DNA from: Anaerolineae bacterium
GTDB lineage: Bacteria > Chloroflexota > Anaerolineae > Aggregatilineales > Phototrophicaceae
Length of the DNA: 64,000 nt
Assembly: GCA_022824365.1 (NCBI GenBank)
Contig: JAJEAA010000021.1
Location: 1 to 64,000, forward strand
Reading direction: 5' to 3'
The notes under the pieces were generated by a model that was not told where the DNA came from, ran no database searches, and worked only from the letters and a program-made list of their open reading frames with translations. A program made the position numbers and the translations under genes. The first letter of the stretch is position 1, and each line of letters starts with the position of its first letter. Positions 46,090 to 56,423 of the stretch are shown here, piece after piece.

Positions 46090-46119
46090 TTGTCAAGCGC
46101 CCGAGCGCTGTGGTATTGT
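46090..46119 (+). promoter_or_regulatory. Promoter of the SDR gene at 46161
   Basis: -35 TTGTCA (46090-46095) and -10 TATTGT (46114-46119) have an 18-nt spacer, with TGG before the -10. The start codon is about 40 nt downstream. Confidence 0.5.
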
Positions 46120-46160
46120 CCCTGCCAAAGTTAGGGCTATCACCTAGGACGAGGGTCTTC

Positions 46161-46931
46161 ATGAGCAATTCCGACTTTGAGCTTACCGGGCAGACGGCTT
46201 TGATCACCGGCGCTGGACGCGGCATCGGTTTGGCGACCGCGCGTCGCCTGGCCGCCGCCGGCGCAGATGTGATCATCGCGGAATATATCGCCGAAAACGG
46301 AGAACGGGCCGCCGCCGAGATCGAGAGCATGGGGCGCAAGTCCATGTTCATCGAGGTCGACGTGCGGGACTCCGGCAGCGTCAATCGTATGGCGGAGGCT
46401 GCTCTGGCCGCCTTCCCGCGGATTGACATCCTGGTCTGCAACGCCGGCATCGCCCAGGGCATACCCGCCGAAGAATGCAGCGACGAAGACTGGCTCAATA
46501 TGATGGCGGTGAATCTCAACGGCGTCTTTTGGTGCTGCCGCGCCATCGGCCGCCACATGCTGGAGCGGGGCAGCGGCGTCATCGTCAACACCGCTTCCAT
46601 GTCCGGCATGATCGCGAATACGCCGCAACCCCAGGCGCATTACAATGCCGCCAAGGCCGGCGTCATCCTCTTGACCAAATCGCTGGCGGGCGAATGGGCG
46701 GACCGGGGCTTGCGCGTCAATTGCGTCTCGCCGGGCTATATCGGCACGGATATGACAGCCGAAGGAATGAGCAATATGGATTGGTATCCCACCTGGCTGG
46801 CGATGACGCCGCAAGGCCGAGTGGGCGAGCCGGAAGATGTGGCCGCGGCGATCTATTACTTGGCGTCGCCGGCCGCCAAATTCACCACCGGTACCAATCT
46901 GGTCGTCGATGGCGGCTATACTTCCTGGTGA
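46161..46931 (+). CDS. Classical SDR oxidoreductase
   Basis: This protein has 256 aa from ATG 46161 (GACGAGGG upstream); the longer frame from 46050 has no family sequence and includes the promoter. Motifs are TGAGRGIG, VCNAGIAQ, NTASMSG with catalytic Ser, YNAAKAG with catalytic Tyr/Lys (Tyr-x-x-x-Lys), and VSPGYIGTDM. It is probably an NAD(P)-dependent dehydrogenase acting on a sugar, polyol or oxoacyl group. The gene ends 7 bp from the convergent TPR gene. Confidence 0.92.
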   Translation: MSNSDFELTGQTALITGAGRGIGLATARRLAAAGADVIIAEYIAENGERAAAEIESMGRKSMFIEVDVRDSGSVNRMAEAALAAFPRIDILVCNAGIAQGIPAEECSDEDWLNMMAVNLNGVFWCCRAIGRHMLERGSGVIVNTASMSGMIANTPQPQAHYNAAKAGVILLTKSLAGEWADRGLRVNCVSPGYIGTDMTAEGMSNMDWYPTWLAMTPQGRVGEPEDVAAAIYYLASPAAKFTTGTNLVVDGGYTSW

Positions 46932-46938
46932 GGCCGGG

Positions 46939-49305
46939 CTAGGGCAGGGGCGGGCAAGGTCGCGCTCGATCCGGGACCACCGTATCATTCCGAATCCAGC
47001 CAGAAATCTCGCCCTCGCCGACAGTCACATTGACGAAGTACCAGATCTCGCCGACGGGATTGCGCTCTTCCCGCTGCTGCTTCAAGATCGAAACCACTGT
47101 GCCGGTAGGCAAGTAACCAACGATAGGCGTTCCCGTTCTTGTTGTGGGGAGCGCCCGCAAGTTAATCGCGTTGATATTCAGGACAACTGCCCGACAAATC
47201 TCCACCGGCGTCGGCGAAGCGGTCGGCGTATCAGTCGCCGTCGGCGTATTGGAGGCCGTCGGCGTGATCGTTGCCGTGTTTGTAGCGGTCAAGGTATTCG
47301 TCGGCGTGAATGTTTCGGTCGGCGTGAAACTGGGCGTAGGCGTCCCGGTATTGGTGGGCGTGTCGGTGGCGGTTGGCGTGTCTGTCGGCGGCATGGTGGC
47401 GGTGGGCTGGGGCGTATTGGTTGGCGTGTTGGTCGGGGTGGGCGTATTTGTTGCGGTGGGGAAGAATATCGCCTCCAATTCCGACCGCGACGCGAAGCCG
47501 ACCGCGCCGACGAACCCGAGCGCGATAAGGATAACTACGAAGGTCACCAGCCGGCCCCGGTTGCGCCGACCGCGAATCACGCTGTCAATGCGCGAGATAT
47601 CGGCGCGCCGCCCGAGGATGCGGAAGGGGTCGTCCCGCATGGCATCGAGCCAGGCTTTCGCCTCGCGCGTGCTGCCGTCTTGCAGCGCCTCTTCAGCGCG
47701 TTCGAGGTAACGTGTGAACAAATCGTTCACGGTGGCGCGATAACGTTCGTCCTGCGCGAAGTCGCCCACCATTTCCGCCAGCATTTGCCGCGCCTGCGCC
47801 AACTCGGCATCAAAATTCTGCGAGACTAGCGCCTGCGCCCGCCGTATCGCCTGCTGCGCCCGCGAAATATCGGCTTGCTGGTTGCGCGAACGCATCAGCA
47901 ATTCGGAGAAGGCGCCATCGGTGGGGTCCAACTCCAGCCCCAATTCCAACAGCTTGATCGCCGAGTTCATCAGCAGGACGCGCTCATCCAGCGTCGTTGA
48001 ATTGCTGGCGTGGTTCAGCGACATTTGCGCCTGGTCGTTCACCTGGCTGCGAATGCTGGCGAGCTTGTTGTCCATCTCCTGCTGCATCTGAGCCAGACGC
48101 TGGCTATTGGGCAGCAACTGCCGCGCATGCGACAGCAGCGTGCGGACCGCGGCGATCTGCGCCACTTGCTCCTCGAGCGCGCCGCCGATGGTATTCATGT
48201 TGACCGCGATCTGGTCGTAATCGCGCTGGATGCGCCGGATCATTTCCAGGCGTTCTTCGGCTTGCGGGTCATTCGGCACGACGCGCAGCGCGCCTTCATA
48301 CTTGCGCAGCGCCTCCGTCCAATTGTCGTTGGCCATCAACCGGTCGCCATCGGCCATTAATTCTCGAGCTAGCGCCAGATCCTGGATATCCAGCAGCGCC
48401 TGTTCGACATCCTTCCAGGTGAGGATGCCATCGCGTTCCGCCAACTCCCGCGCTTCGCGATACAAGCCCGACGCCTGCTCATAATTGCCGGCCCGCACCA
48501 GAGAATTAGCCCGGTTGTAAGCCACCCGCGCCTCGAAGGGAATGCGATGATCGGGCACGATGCCGCGGATGAGATTGTCTTCGGATTTCTCGCGGTATTC
48601 CAGGGCGGTGGCGTTGTTCGATTGCAAGGACAGAATGCGATTGGCGACATCGATCGTTTGCTGATAATCGCCTGAGTAATAACTCTCGGTCAGGTTTCTC
48701 AGCAATTCGTCCAGAGGCTCGCTGGTTGGCACGGGGCGCTCTTCGGCCGGCTGTGGCGGCGGCTCCCGCCGGGCTGGCTCCCGCGGCGGATAATCGGTGG
48801 CGCGCCCGTAGGCCGGACGAGACGTCGATTCCGCCGGCGGCTCTGCGGGCCTCCGGGACGCGGAACCTTGGCTTGGCTCCCTCGATGGCGCCGAGCGAAC
48901 ATCGTGCCGCTCAAAGATTTCCTGAACGCGTTGCCTGGCTTGCGCGCTATGCGAGCCGGCTTGCTGCAGCAAGCTGATGACATCATCGTTGCCGGAGTCC
49001 ATGCGCAGCGCATCGGCCAGGATATCAATCGCCTCGTCGATATCATCGTCATCGCCGGCGATCTCAATACGAATCCGCGCCCGCCGCACCAGTCCGCGCA
49101 GCGCCGCTGTGTTCGGCCGCCCTTGCGCCGATTGGCTTCCCGCGATCTCCGCGAAGAGGGCTTGCGCCATCTGCTCAAGCGGCGTATTCTTCGCCTCCAT
49201 CAACAGGTCGCGCGCTTCCTGCTCCAATTCGTTTAGCGCCTGCGGGTCAGCAGTGGCTTGCGCGCGATGTCGTAAATCCTGAATTGCCCGTTGCAGGTCC
49301 TGCAT
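46939..49305 (-). CDS. Coiled-coil/TPR membrane protein with Thr-Pro linker and SH3-like tail
   Basis: This protein has 788 aa. A cytoplasmic N-terminal region of about 590 residues is rich in helical hairpins (TPR-like [37 protein letters not shown]) with a Pro/Arg/Glu-rich linker near 140-200. One TM helix ([20 protein letters not shown]) is followed by a Thr/Pro/Asn-rich spacer of about 80 residues and an extracytoplasmic SH3-like domain ([28 protein letters not shown]). The layout spans the membrane and suggests a sensor or scaffold linking the cell wall side to a cytoplasmic helical domain. The linker is typical of Chloroflexota proteins. Confidence 0.85.
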   Translation of the reverse strand: MQDLQRAIQDLRHRAQATADPQALNELEQEARDLLMEAKNTPLEQMAQALFAEIAGSQSAQGRPNTAALRGLVRRARIRIEIAGDDDDIDEAIDILADALRMDSGNDDVISLLQQAGSHSAQARQRVQEIFERHDVRSAPSREPSQGSASRRPAEPPAESTSRPAYGRATDYPPREPARREPPPQPAEERPVPTSEPLDELLRNLTESYYSGDYQQTIDVANRILSLQSNNATALEYREKSEDNLIRGIVPDHRIPFEARVAYNRANSLVRAGNYEQASGLYREARELAERDGILTWKDVEQALLDIQDLALARELMADGDRLMANDNWTEALRKYEGALRVVPNDPQAEERLEMIRRIQRDYDQIAVNMNTIGGALEEQVAQIAAVRTLLSHARQLLPNSQRLAQMQQEMDNKLASIRSQVNDQAQMSLNHASNSTTLDERVLLMNSAIKLLELGLELDPTDGAFSELLMRSRNQQADISRAQQAIRRAQALVSQNFDAELAQARQMLAEMVGDFAQDERYRATVNDLFTRYLERAEEALQDGSTREAKAWLDAMRDDPFRILGRRADISRIDSVIRGRRNRGRLVTFVVILIALGFVGAVGFASRSELEAIFFPTATNTPTPTNTPTNTPQPTATMPPTDTPTATDTPTNTGTPTPSFTPTETFTPTNTLTATNTATITPTASNTPTATDTPTASPTPVEICRAVVLNINAINLRALPTTRTGTPIVGYLPTGTVVSILKQQREERNPVGEIWYFVNVTVGEGEISGWIRNDTVVPDRARPCPPLP

Positions 49306-49454
49306 GTATGAAATTCCCGTCTTACTTGTCCCGGCTTATCCCGCGCTTACCGGGACGCGTGGCGCAACCTACCTATGCGACAAGCGCCATACCACGTCGA
49401 GGGATTGTATGATAGAGTAGGGTGAGTTCAAAATCCGACTGCGGTCAACCTATT

Positions 49455-49781
49455 ATGGCATCATTTCAGCATATCAGGCCCAGATATAAACTCATCTTAT
49501 TCTATAATATCAAACCCGAGAAACAAGACCAATACTATCGCTACATGCTTAGCAGCTTCGTCCCGGCGATACAAAAGCTGGGCGTTTACATGCACATGGT
49601 CTGGCATGTCGCTTATGGCGATTATCCCCGGCGCAAGATTGAGTTTGTCACCGAAAGTTCCGATACCTTGCGCCGCCTCTTCCTCAGCGACGAATGGGAA
49701 GAATTGGAAAACAAGCTCCGCCGCTACGTCGATGACTATGAACGGAAGGTCGTCGAATATCGCAACGGCTTCCAAATCTGA
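49455..49781 (+). CDS. Small conserved protein, possible dimeric alpha/beta-barrel fold
   Basis: This protein has 108 aa from ATG 49455; an in-frame GTG at 49422 is possible and a TATGAT at 49407 could make that start nearly leaderless. The alternation of YKLILFYNIKP, YRYMLSSFVPAI, VYMHMVWHVAY and RKIEFVTESSD with helices suggests a ferredoxin-like monooxygenase-type fold. I do not recognise a specific family. No catalytic residues are evident. Confidence 0.65.
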   Translation: MASFQHIRPRYKLILFYNIKPEKQDQYYRYMLSSFVPAIQKLGVYMHMVWHVAYGDYPRRKIEFVTESSDTLRRLFLSDEWEELENKLRRYVDDYERKVVEYRNGFQI

Positions 49782-49916
49782 TTCCTTAACGCAATTGTAG
49801 ACCGACGCCTCGTCGGCCGCGTTTGGCGCCGCCGACCCGCCTCTCGCTTGCAAATCATGACGGGGGGCGTAGAATGGGATGCACATACAATCCCTAGTTG
49901 ACGCTTTGTGGAAAAT

Positions 49917-51101
49917 ATGGACCTCAAAGATCTTCTGCCATTCCTCCAGGAACAACCAGCCTTCGTCCAGCAGATCGCGAGCGATATCTTCCCGTTTATT
50001 ATCGCGCTTGTAATCGTCCTGGCGCTGCGCGTGATTCTGACGGCTATCCTCCTGCGACCCCTGCGCGCCCTCGTCCGGCGTTCCGCGAGCGATGTCGATG
50101 ACCGCTTGCTGGAAGCCAGCGTCTCGCCCGTGCGGCTGGCGGTGGTTGGTTTTTCGATTATCCTGGTCACATTTCTTTTCGCCTTCGATATTGAAGTCAA
50201 GGAGATCGCCCTGACGCTGGGCCGCGCCATGCTGATTAGCGCCCTCTTCTTTGGCATTGTTCGCTGGTTCGAGGTCGTGTCGCTGCGCCCGGCGACCTTC
50301 GCCCGTGTCACCGGCTGGACGATTCCCGAGCGCCTGCTGCCTTTCCTCAACACCTTGGTGAAATATCTCATCATCGCCCTCGGCGCAATCTTCGTCTTGC
50401 AAGAACTGAACTTTGATGTCGCCGCTTTGATCGCATCGCTCGGCGTGGTCGGCATTGGCATCTCGCTGGCGTCACAAGATACCGTCAGCAATATGTTCGG
50501 CTTCGCGGCCATCGTCTCCGACAACCCCTTCAAAGTCGGCGACTTCATCCGCACCCCGACCATGTCCGGCATCGTGGAATCGGTCGGCGTCCGTTCGACG
50601 CGCGTGCGTCAACTCGATCAAGCCTTGCTCACGGTGCCCAACAATCTCTTGACCAACGCTGTGGTCTTGAATTGGTCGCGCATGGAAAAACGCCGCCTCG
50701 ATGTCACTTTGACCTTCACCTATAGCACGACCGTTGACCAGATGCGCCAAGCGATCGTCGAGATTCGCGCGCTGCTTGAGAACACCGAAGACATCGATCC
50801 CGAATCCGTCATCGTTCACTTTATCGACTTCGACTCCAGTTCACTCAACGTGCGCGTGATCGCCCAGGCGCTCCTCACCGATTGGAGGGAGTTCACAGCG
50901 CGGAAGGAAGCGGTCTTCCTCGACATTATGGGCATCGTTGAGCGTCTTGGCATCAGCTTTGCCTTCCCCAGCCAATCGGTCTATATCGAATCCGCGCCGC
51001 GGACTGAGGCGTCGGCGGAGACGCTGGAGCAACAGATGGCCGCCATAAACGCGCGCAATGACGATGAACCCGCTGAGGCGCCAGGACCCTCCGAGCAATG
51101 A
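49917..51101 (+). CDS. Small-conductance mechanosensitive channel (MscS family)
   Basis: This protein has 394 aa from ATG 49917; GTG 49908 is three codons upstream. Four hydrophobic segments (near 25-50, 75-95, 100-120 and 145-170) precede the pore-lining helix and the MscS beta domain (GVVGIGISLASQDTVSNMFG, VGDFIRTPTMSGIVESVG, VPNNLLTNAVVLNWSR). The C-terminal cytoplasmic cage follows. It releases osmolytes on membrane tension. Its stop overlaps the start of the next gene (ATGA). Confidence 0.93.
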   Translation: MDLKDLLPFLQEQPAFVQQIASDIFPFIIALVIVLALRVILTAILLRPLRALVRRSASDVDDRLLEASVSPVRLAVVGFSIILVTFLFAFDIEVKEIALTLGRAMLISALFFGIVRWFEVVSLRPATFARVTGWTIPERLLPFLNTLVKYLIIALGAIFVLQELNFDVAALIASLGVVGIGISLASQDTVSNMFGFAAIVSDNPFKVGDFIRTPTMSGIVESVGVRSTRVRQLDQALLTVPNNLLTNAVVLNWSRMEKRRLDVTLTFTYSTTVDQMRQAIVEIRALLENTEDIDPESVIVHFIDFDSSSLNVRVIAQALLTDWREFTARKEAVFLDIMGIVERLGISFAFPSQSVYIESAPRTEASAETLEQQMAAINARNDDEPAEAPGPSEQ

Positions 51102-51598
51102 CGAGCGCCTTGATGACTGCCATGCGTTTTGATGAAGCGGATCTGCGGGCCAACCGCCAGGGCGAGCTCAGCCCGGCCCAAGCGGAACGCGTGAAGAGCG
51201 CGCGGCGGCGGCAATCAATTATCGCCGGAACCTTGTTCTTCGCGCTGGTCCTTATCGCCACGGCGATGCTCTATGCCGGGCAGCGTAATCAGAACCAGAT
51301 CCTCGCCTCGGCGGGCTTGCTGTTGATCGCGGTCAATGCGATTCTGGTCGGCGTCATGGGACGGGCTTTTATGCGCCTGGGCAGCGACCTGCGCGCTGGC
51401 AATGTCGAGGCGCTGGCCGGCGATGTGGAGCGCGTTTTGCGCCGGGGACGGCATGGCGATAATTATCTCATTCGCATCGGCGGCGCCAGCCTGCCTGTGA
51501 CTCGCGATATCTTCCGGAGTTTTCGGCATGAGGCGCCTTATCGGATTTATCGCACAGCCCATGCCCGCCTGCTGCTCTCGGCCGAAGCCCTTGATTGA
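51098..51598 (+). CDS. Small two-helix membrane protein coupled to MscS
   Basis: This protein has 166 aa, with its ATG overlapping the MscS stop. Two TM helices (about 39-60 and 67-88) are followed by a soluble C-terminal domain with GDVERVLRRGRHGDNYLIRI and PVTRDIFRSFRHEAPYRIY, resembling membrane-anchored regulatory tails. I do not recognise a family. The overlap suggests that it works with the channel or in the same regulon. Confidence 0.75.
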   Translation: MTSALMTAMRFDEADLRANRQGELSPAQAERVKSARRRQSIIAGTLFFALVLIATAMLYAGQRNQNQILASAGLLLIAVNAILVGVMGRAFMRLGSDLRAGNVEALAGDVERVLRRGRHGDNYLIRIGGASLPVTRDIFRSFRHEAPYRIYRTAHARLLLSAEALD

Positions 51599-51681
51599 AA
51601 GCTCATGAACCTTGTCAGCGCAAAGCCGAAACCCAAGCTGTATAGTCGCGCGAGCGTCAGTAATGCTAATGAGGGCGTCAA

Positions 51682-54081
51682 TTGATAAGACGATTTGACC
51701 ACCGCCTTTTGCTGCCCGCCTTCGTTTACCTGCTGGTAGCGGCTTATCTGGCCGCGCCTGTCATCGGCTCGTTTTCGACCAGCTTCCTTGGCGGCGATTC
51801 CGGCGATGTATATGAATCCGCGCGACATATCTGGTGGTACAAAACGGCTCTGCAAAACGGTGATGACATCTTTGAGCATTCCCTGCTAGGCCATCCGGAT
51901 GGCTTCTCCGCGACCGTACTCTGGGCGCATCCGCTGAAGTTCCTTCCCGGTACCCTTTTCGCGTATTTTATGCCTCTCGCCGCCGCTTACAACCTGACGG
52001 CAATCCTGGCGCTCTGGCTGAACGGACTATCGCTTTTTCTTTTGGCTCGGCGTTGGCTGCCGCCTGGTCAGACTTTCCCGGCTTTGTTTGCCGGGTTGGT
52101 CTATATGGTCTTTCCGATGATGCAGGGCCGCCTTTTCGCCGGGCATCTCGGTCTTCTGATGCAATGGCCCCTGCCGCTATTCATCATGTTTCTCTTTGAT
52201 TATGCGGATGAGGGCGGCCTCCGTCGTCTTGTTGCCGCTGTATTGCTATTTCTGTTGTCCGCCATGGGCCACGCCTTGCAAGTTCTGTATGTCTTGGCGC
52301 CCTTCACCGCGCTTTTCTTGATCGCTCGCGCTTACCGCCGCGATTATCTCGGCGCGATTCGCTGCGCCACAGTTGCAACCGCTGGCGGCCTCCTCCTTCT
52401 GCTGTTCCTCTCCCCGATTATGTCGGCTTTATTTAGCGCCACCGAACTTACTGATGTCGGCGGCCACGTGCGCTTCAGCCTTGACCTGCTTGGCGTCGTT
52501 TCACCTTCCTTTGCCAATCCGTTCTGGGCTGATATCGCCCGGCACTCGGCACAAGTCATCGGCATCAATTTGGCGGAAGGCGCCAGCTACCTTGGGCTCC
52601 TTGGCGGCTCTCTGGCGCTTGTCGGCGTTATCCAGCGGCGCGCGGCTCGCTGGTGGTTCTTTGTCGCTTTGACAGGATGGCTCTTTGCTCTTGGTCCGGT
52701 GCTTAAAGTATATGACCAAGCGTTTACCGCTACCGTCGCCGGTTATGAGACGGTCGTGCCATTTCCCTTTGTTTTGCTGATGAACCTGCCCTTCTTTGAG
52801 CTGGTACGCGCGCCAGGCCGGTTCATGTTTCTTTTCGCCCCCGCTTTCGCGCTCTTGGCCGGTTTCGGCGTCGCCGCCCTTTGCTCCAGTCGATTCTTTC
52901 AGCAACGCCACCGCTACATCCGCTGGCTTTTCGCCGCCGCGGCTCTTGTATTGCTGGTGGAGGATTATAAGCTCTTTGCCGAGTTTCCCACCGTGCCGGC
53001 CGAAATCCCGCAGGCGATTCATAATCTCAAGGTACGGCGGGATATCCGCGCTATCTTCAACGCGCCTTATGACAATCTCTTAGCCGCCAAGGAGGCCATG
53101 TACCTGCAAACGGCGCATGGCAAACCTCTCATTGCGGGCCATGATACCCGGACGACGCCGGTCGACCCCGCTCGCCTCGAATTGCTCTCCAGCTTTCGCC
53201 CCACGTTGCTGAACGACTCGGATGCCGATGTGGTTATCATCAACAAAGTCCGCGCTTTGGAAAGCGGGCAGGCTGGACTTTTGCCGCGAGCGCGGCAGTG
53301 GCTTGGCGAGCCCTTTTTTGAAGACCAGCGCTATGCCCTGTTTGAGACGCCCTTTAGCCCGGATCGGACAGCAAAACTACACTCGACCAGATGGGATGGC
53401 CAAACGCATGTGACTTACATCTATAAGGAACAGCCCGGCTGGATGGAATTCAGCGCGACGCTGGAAGCGGTCAATCGCCGGCTGCATCTGTCGCTGAATG
53501 GCGTCCCGCTGCAAACGCTGCAAGTCGACGGCAGGATTCCGATTTCGATCCCCCTGCCAATCGCCCGCGACGGCTACCATACCTTTCGCATCGCCCTCGA
53601 TCCGCCATGCCCCGAACGCATTGATACCGAGCTCCTGCTCTGCCAAGGCGTGACTGTTGACAACGTCCTTACCCAAGTCCTGACAAATGGCGCCATCTAC
53701 GATCCCGTTCGCTTTGCCGATGGCATCGAGCTGGCTGGCTATTACCTGCCCAAGCAATTCGACGACGAGGTCGCCATACGCCTGTGGTGGCGTTTTGAAG
53801 CCGATCGTTCCAACAATGACGTCCGCTTCATTCACATTCTGGACGAACGCGGGCTGCCTGTGATTGACCGCCCCGATGACCGCTCCTTCGGCCAAATCGC
53901 CGCCGGCAGCGAACTCGCCGAGACGCTGATAATTGATATCAGCACCCTGGCGGAGGGCGAATACCGGGTGCTGACCGGCTGGTATGCGCTGCCCTTCGCC
54001 ATCCGCTACAATGTCTTGACCAACGTGGAAGGCGCGCAGAACGATACGGTTGTGCTCGGCGCTCTTCGCGTCCGCCATTGA
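51682..54081 (+). CDS. Polytopic membrane glycosyltransferase-like protein (GT-C type)
   Basis: This protein has 799 aa from TTG 51682 (GAGGG upstream). The first 430 residues contain about ten TM helices with the GGDSGDVYESARHIWWYK loop, consistent with the first extracytoplasmic loop of GT-C and YfhO-like enzymes. The C-terminal 350 residues are soluble and beta-rich, with PGWMEFSATLEAV and VAIRLWWRFE. Such proteins usually transfer sugars from lipid carriers. The exact donor and acceptor are unknown, and no other assembly genes are adjacent. Confidence 0.78.
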   Translation: MIRRFDHRLLLPAFVYLLVAAYLAAPVIGSFSTSFLGGDSGDVYESARHIWWYKTALQNGDDIFEHSLLGHPDGFSATVLWAHPLKFLPGTLFAYFMPLAAAYNLTAILALWLNGLSLFLLARRWLPPGQTFPALFAGLVYMVFPMMQGRLFAGHLGLLMQWPLPLFIMFLFDYADEGGLRRLVAAVLLFLLSAMGHALQVLYVLAPFTALFLIARAYRRDYLGAIRCATVATAGGLLLLLFLSPIMSALFSATELTDVGGHVRFSLDLLGVVSPSFANPFWADIARHSAQVIGINLAEGASYLGLLGGSLALVGVIQRRAARWWFFVALTGWLFALGPVLKVYDQAFTATVAGYETVVPFPFVLLMNLPFFELVRAPGRFMFLFAPAFALLAGFGVAALCSSRFFQQRHRYIRWLFAAAALVLLVEDYKLFAEFPTVPAEIPQAIHNLKVRRDIRAIFNAPYDNLLAAKEAMYLQTAHGKPLIAGHDTRTTPVDPARLELLSSFRPTLLNDSDADVVIINKVRALESGQAGLLPRARQWLGEPFFEDQRYALFETPFSPDRTAKLHSTRWDGQTHVTYIYKEQPGWMEFSATLEAVNRRLHLSLNGVPLQTLQVDGRIPISIPLPIARDGYHTFRIALDPPCPERIDTELLLCQGVTVDNVLTQVLTNGAIYDPVRFADGIELAGYYLPKQFDDEVAIRLWWRFEADRSNNDVRFIHILDERGLPVIDRPDDRSFGQIAAGSELAETLIIDISTLAEGEYRVLTGWYALPFAIRYNVLTNVEGAQNDTVVLGALRVRH

Positions 54082-54186
54082 CGCCCCTGGCGGCAACTGT
54101 TGCCGCGCCCGACCGCGACAATACTTCAGTAAGTTTTGTCGACTAAACTCTAGGCTAAAGTCGCTATGGAAGGGAAGGCTTCCCCG

Positions 54187-55956
54187 ATGAAAAGACTCGC
54201 AGGCTTAATACTGACGCTCGTCCTGCTGCTGGCGCCGGCGGCGGACGCGCTCGATTACGACGCCAATAACTATCGCAAGACCATGATACAGATGCTGGGC
54301 TCAGCCTTTGACGCCTCCCGCGGACGCTTGATTGATGTGGCGGTCTTTGAGGCGGTTGCCGCTTCGGGCGATCCGCTCTACATCGCGCCGCTGATCGATA
54401 TCGCCTACTTCGCGCGCAGCGCCGAGCTTAGCCGGGGCGTCTTCGGCGCGCTGAGCGCTCTGACCGGCGAGGATACGGGCTGGCGGGAATACTTCGAATG
54501 GGCTGGCGCCAATGACATCGCCCTGCCGCCGCATTACGACGAATTCAAGGGCCAGCTCTTGGCCAACTTCGTCGATCCGGAATTCACGCGCTTCTTCCAA
54601 CCGGGCGTGATGGAGTCAGCCGCGATCAACATGGTGGAGCCGGTCTGGGGCGGCGTCACCGTCGACGGCATTCCCTCGCTGGTTAACGCGCGCCAGATCA
54701 GCCCGCAGGCGGCGGTTGAAGAAGGCCTCCAGTATCCGGATTTCTGCCGCGATGACGACTGCAGCTATCCAGCCGCCGATGAACTGGTCTTCGGCATCAG
54801 CTTCAATGGCGATAGCCGCGCCTACCCGCTGCGGCTCCTGAACTGGCACGAGATGTTCAACGATGTCATAGGCTTCGCGCCGCTCTATGACGCAGCGGAC
54901 GGCGAGCAAGTCTGCAACTTCCGGGCCCCCACGCCCTTCGAGGTGCGCGGCCGCCGGGGCGAAGACTGGCTGCTGATCTACGGACGCTCGGCTGATTGCC
55001 CGCGCTCGGGCTGGCTCCGCGCCGCCGATGTCGCTTGGCTTGACGACGAAAACGCGGACGCCCTGACCGAATTGCCCGATCTCGCCGCTGGCGACGAGGC
55101 GCTGAGCGTCGGCGTCACAGGCCAGGTTAGCGGTATGCCGGTGATGCTCGCCTATTGTACGCTCTGCGGCGCCGGCGTGCTCTATGACGTCAGCATCCCC
55201 GACCTCGCCTACACCGACCTGACCGGCGAACGCGTCGAGCTGGGCGACGCGGTGCTGGAATTTGGCTCGACCGGCATGCTCATGCGCTCGAACAAGCTGA
55301 TGTACGACCGCAACACCGACACCGTCTGGAACGCCATCACGGGCGAACCGGCCTTCGGTCCCCTGGCTGCCAGCGGCCTCGCGCTTGATGTGCTGCCGGT
55401 CGTTGTCACTGACTGGGAAAGCTGGCTGACCGCGCATCCGGATACCAGCGTGCTCAGCCTTGATACCGGCTTCTTGCGCAATTACAGCAACGGCGCCGCC
55501 TACAGCGACTACTTCAACAGCGCGGATCTGATGTTCCCCTCATGGCAGCAAGATACGGCTCTGATTCAGAACAAGGAGATGGTATTCGCCCTGCGCTTGC
55601 AGGGGCAAGCCAAAGCCTATCCGCTCGCGACAATTATCCCGGAGCGCGTCATCAATGACCGCGTCGGCGATGCCAATGTCGTCATCATCGCCGACGCCAG
55701 TCCCTCGCGCGACTTCTTCGAGCCCGGCGGCGCGGCGGTACGCGCCTACGACAGCGGCGACTTGACATTTGAAGCCGGCGCGGACGACGCCTCTTTGATC
55801 AGCGCTGACGGCCGGAGTTGGCAAATCACCGAAGCGGCTCTAATCAGCGAAGACAGCCAGCAACTCCCGCGCATCGGCGGGCATCTGGCTTTTTGGTTCG
55901 GCTGGTTCGGCTTCTATCCGGACACTTTGGTCTACGGCGCGGACGCTCAGCCCTAA
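54187..55956 (+). CDS. Secreted DUF3179 protein with internal SH3-like insert (copy 3)
   Basis: This protein has 589 aa from ATG 54187, chosen because GGAAGGGAAGG precedes it; an ATG seven codons upstream is possible. The signal peptide ends near ADALD. A helical N-terminal extension (about 25-155) precedes the DUF3179 domain (DGIPSLVNARQIS, RAYPLRLLNWHEMFND, VMLAYCTLCGAGVLYD, FGSTGMLMRSNKLMYD). Between the WHEMFND and CTLC segments an SH3-like insert (CNFRAPTPFEVRGRRGEDW, CPRSGWLRAADVAWL) is lodged. The Cys pair is conserved but reads CTLC rather than CPLC. It is predicted to be exported; role unknown. Confidence 0.87.
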   Translation: MKRLAGLILTLVLLLAPAADALDYDANNYRKTMIQMLGSAFDASRGRLIDVAVFEAVAASGDPLYIAPLIDIAYFARSAELSRGVFGALSALTGEDTGWREYFEWAGANDIALPPHYDEFKGQLLANFVDPEFTRFFQPGVMESAAINMVEPVWGGVTVDGIPSLVNARQISPQAAVEEGLQYPDFCRDDDCSYPAADELVFGISFNGDSRAYPLRLLNWHEMFNDVIGFAPLYDAADGEQVCNFRAPTPFEVRGRRGEDWLLIYGRSADCPRSGWLRAADVAWLDDENADALTELPDLAAGDEALSVGVTGQVSGMPVMLAYCTLCGAGVLYDVSIPDLAYTDLTGERVELGDAVLEFGSTGMLMRSNKLMYDRNTDTVWNAITGEPAFGPLAASGLALDVLPVVVTDWESWLTAHPDTSVLSLDTGFLRNYSNGAAYSDYFNSADLMFPSWQQDTALIQNKEMVFALRLQGQAKAYPLATIIPERVINDRVGDANVVIIADASPSRDFFEPGGAAVRAYDSGDLTFEAGADDASLISADGRSWQITEAALISEDSQQLPRIGGHLAFWFGWFGFYPDTLVYGADAQP

Positions 55957-56423
55957 CGCTGGCGTTTCGGTTTGCCTTTGCGCTTGCGTTTCTGCGCCGG
56001 CATCTGCAAGTCATAAGCTTGCGTCTTGTCCATTGGCGGCATCCAGCTTTCGTCGCCGCTGATCTTGGGTCCATATTCCAGGCGGTATAATGCCTCGCTC
56101 AGGTCCGATTGCCTGTCGACATCGCTGAGCAGGTTGCCGCGCACACTGCCCAAGCGCCGCCACCTGCGCTCCATTGCGGCCCGTGGCGATTGGCTGGGCG
56201 GGTAACTAACGGCCGCCGCGTCGGTCTCTTCTTCCGGCTGCTTCCACCGGTAGTGACCAAATGGCTTCACAAGATACAGCCCGAGCAAAGCGCCCGGAAA
56301 CGCCCAGAGCCATTCTGTGCCCTCGCCATATCGATCGCCGCCCAATTGCACAAAGACCCCAGCCATGAATAAGGCGAAGGCAATCGTCGCCAGCCCCTTC
56401 CAGTTCGGGCGTCTTGACTTCAT
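55953..56423 (-). CDS. Small membrane protein with basic tail, gene 4 of a four-gene cluster
   Basis: This protein has 156 aa. Two hydrophobic segments lie near residues 11-28 and 38-53, followed by a charged tail ending in KRKRKGKPKRQR. I do not recognise a family. The start shares one base with the stop of the upstream gene (TGATG), which indicates translational coupling. The stop overlaps the convergent DUF3179 stop. Confidence 0.75.
   Translation of the reverse strand: MKSRRPNWKGLATIAFALFMAGVFVQLGGDRYGEGTEWLWAFPGALLGLYLVKPFGHYRWKQPEEETDAAAVSYPPSQSPRAAMERRWRRLGSVRGNLLSDVDRQSDLSEALYRLEYGPKISGDESWMPPMDKTQAYDLQMPAQKRKRKGKPKRQR

Noticed and set aside
47144-47710. A Val/Gly-repeat plus-strand ORF
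   Set aside because: It is the reverse strand of the Thr/Pro linker and TM region of the coiled-coil membrane protein.
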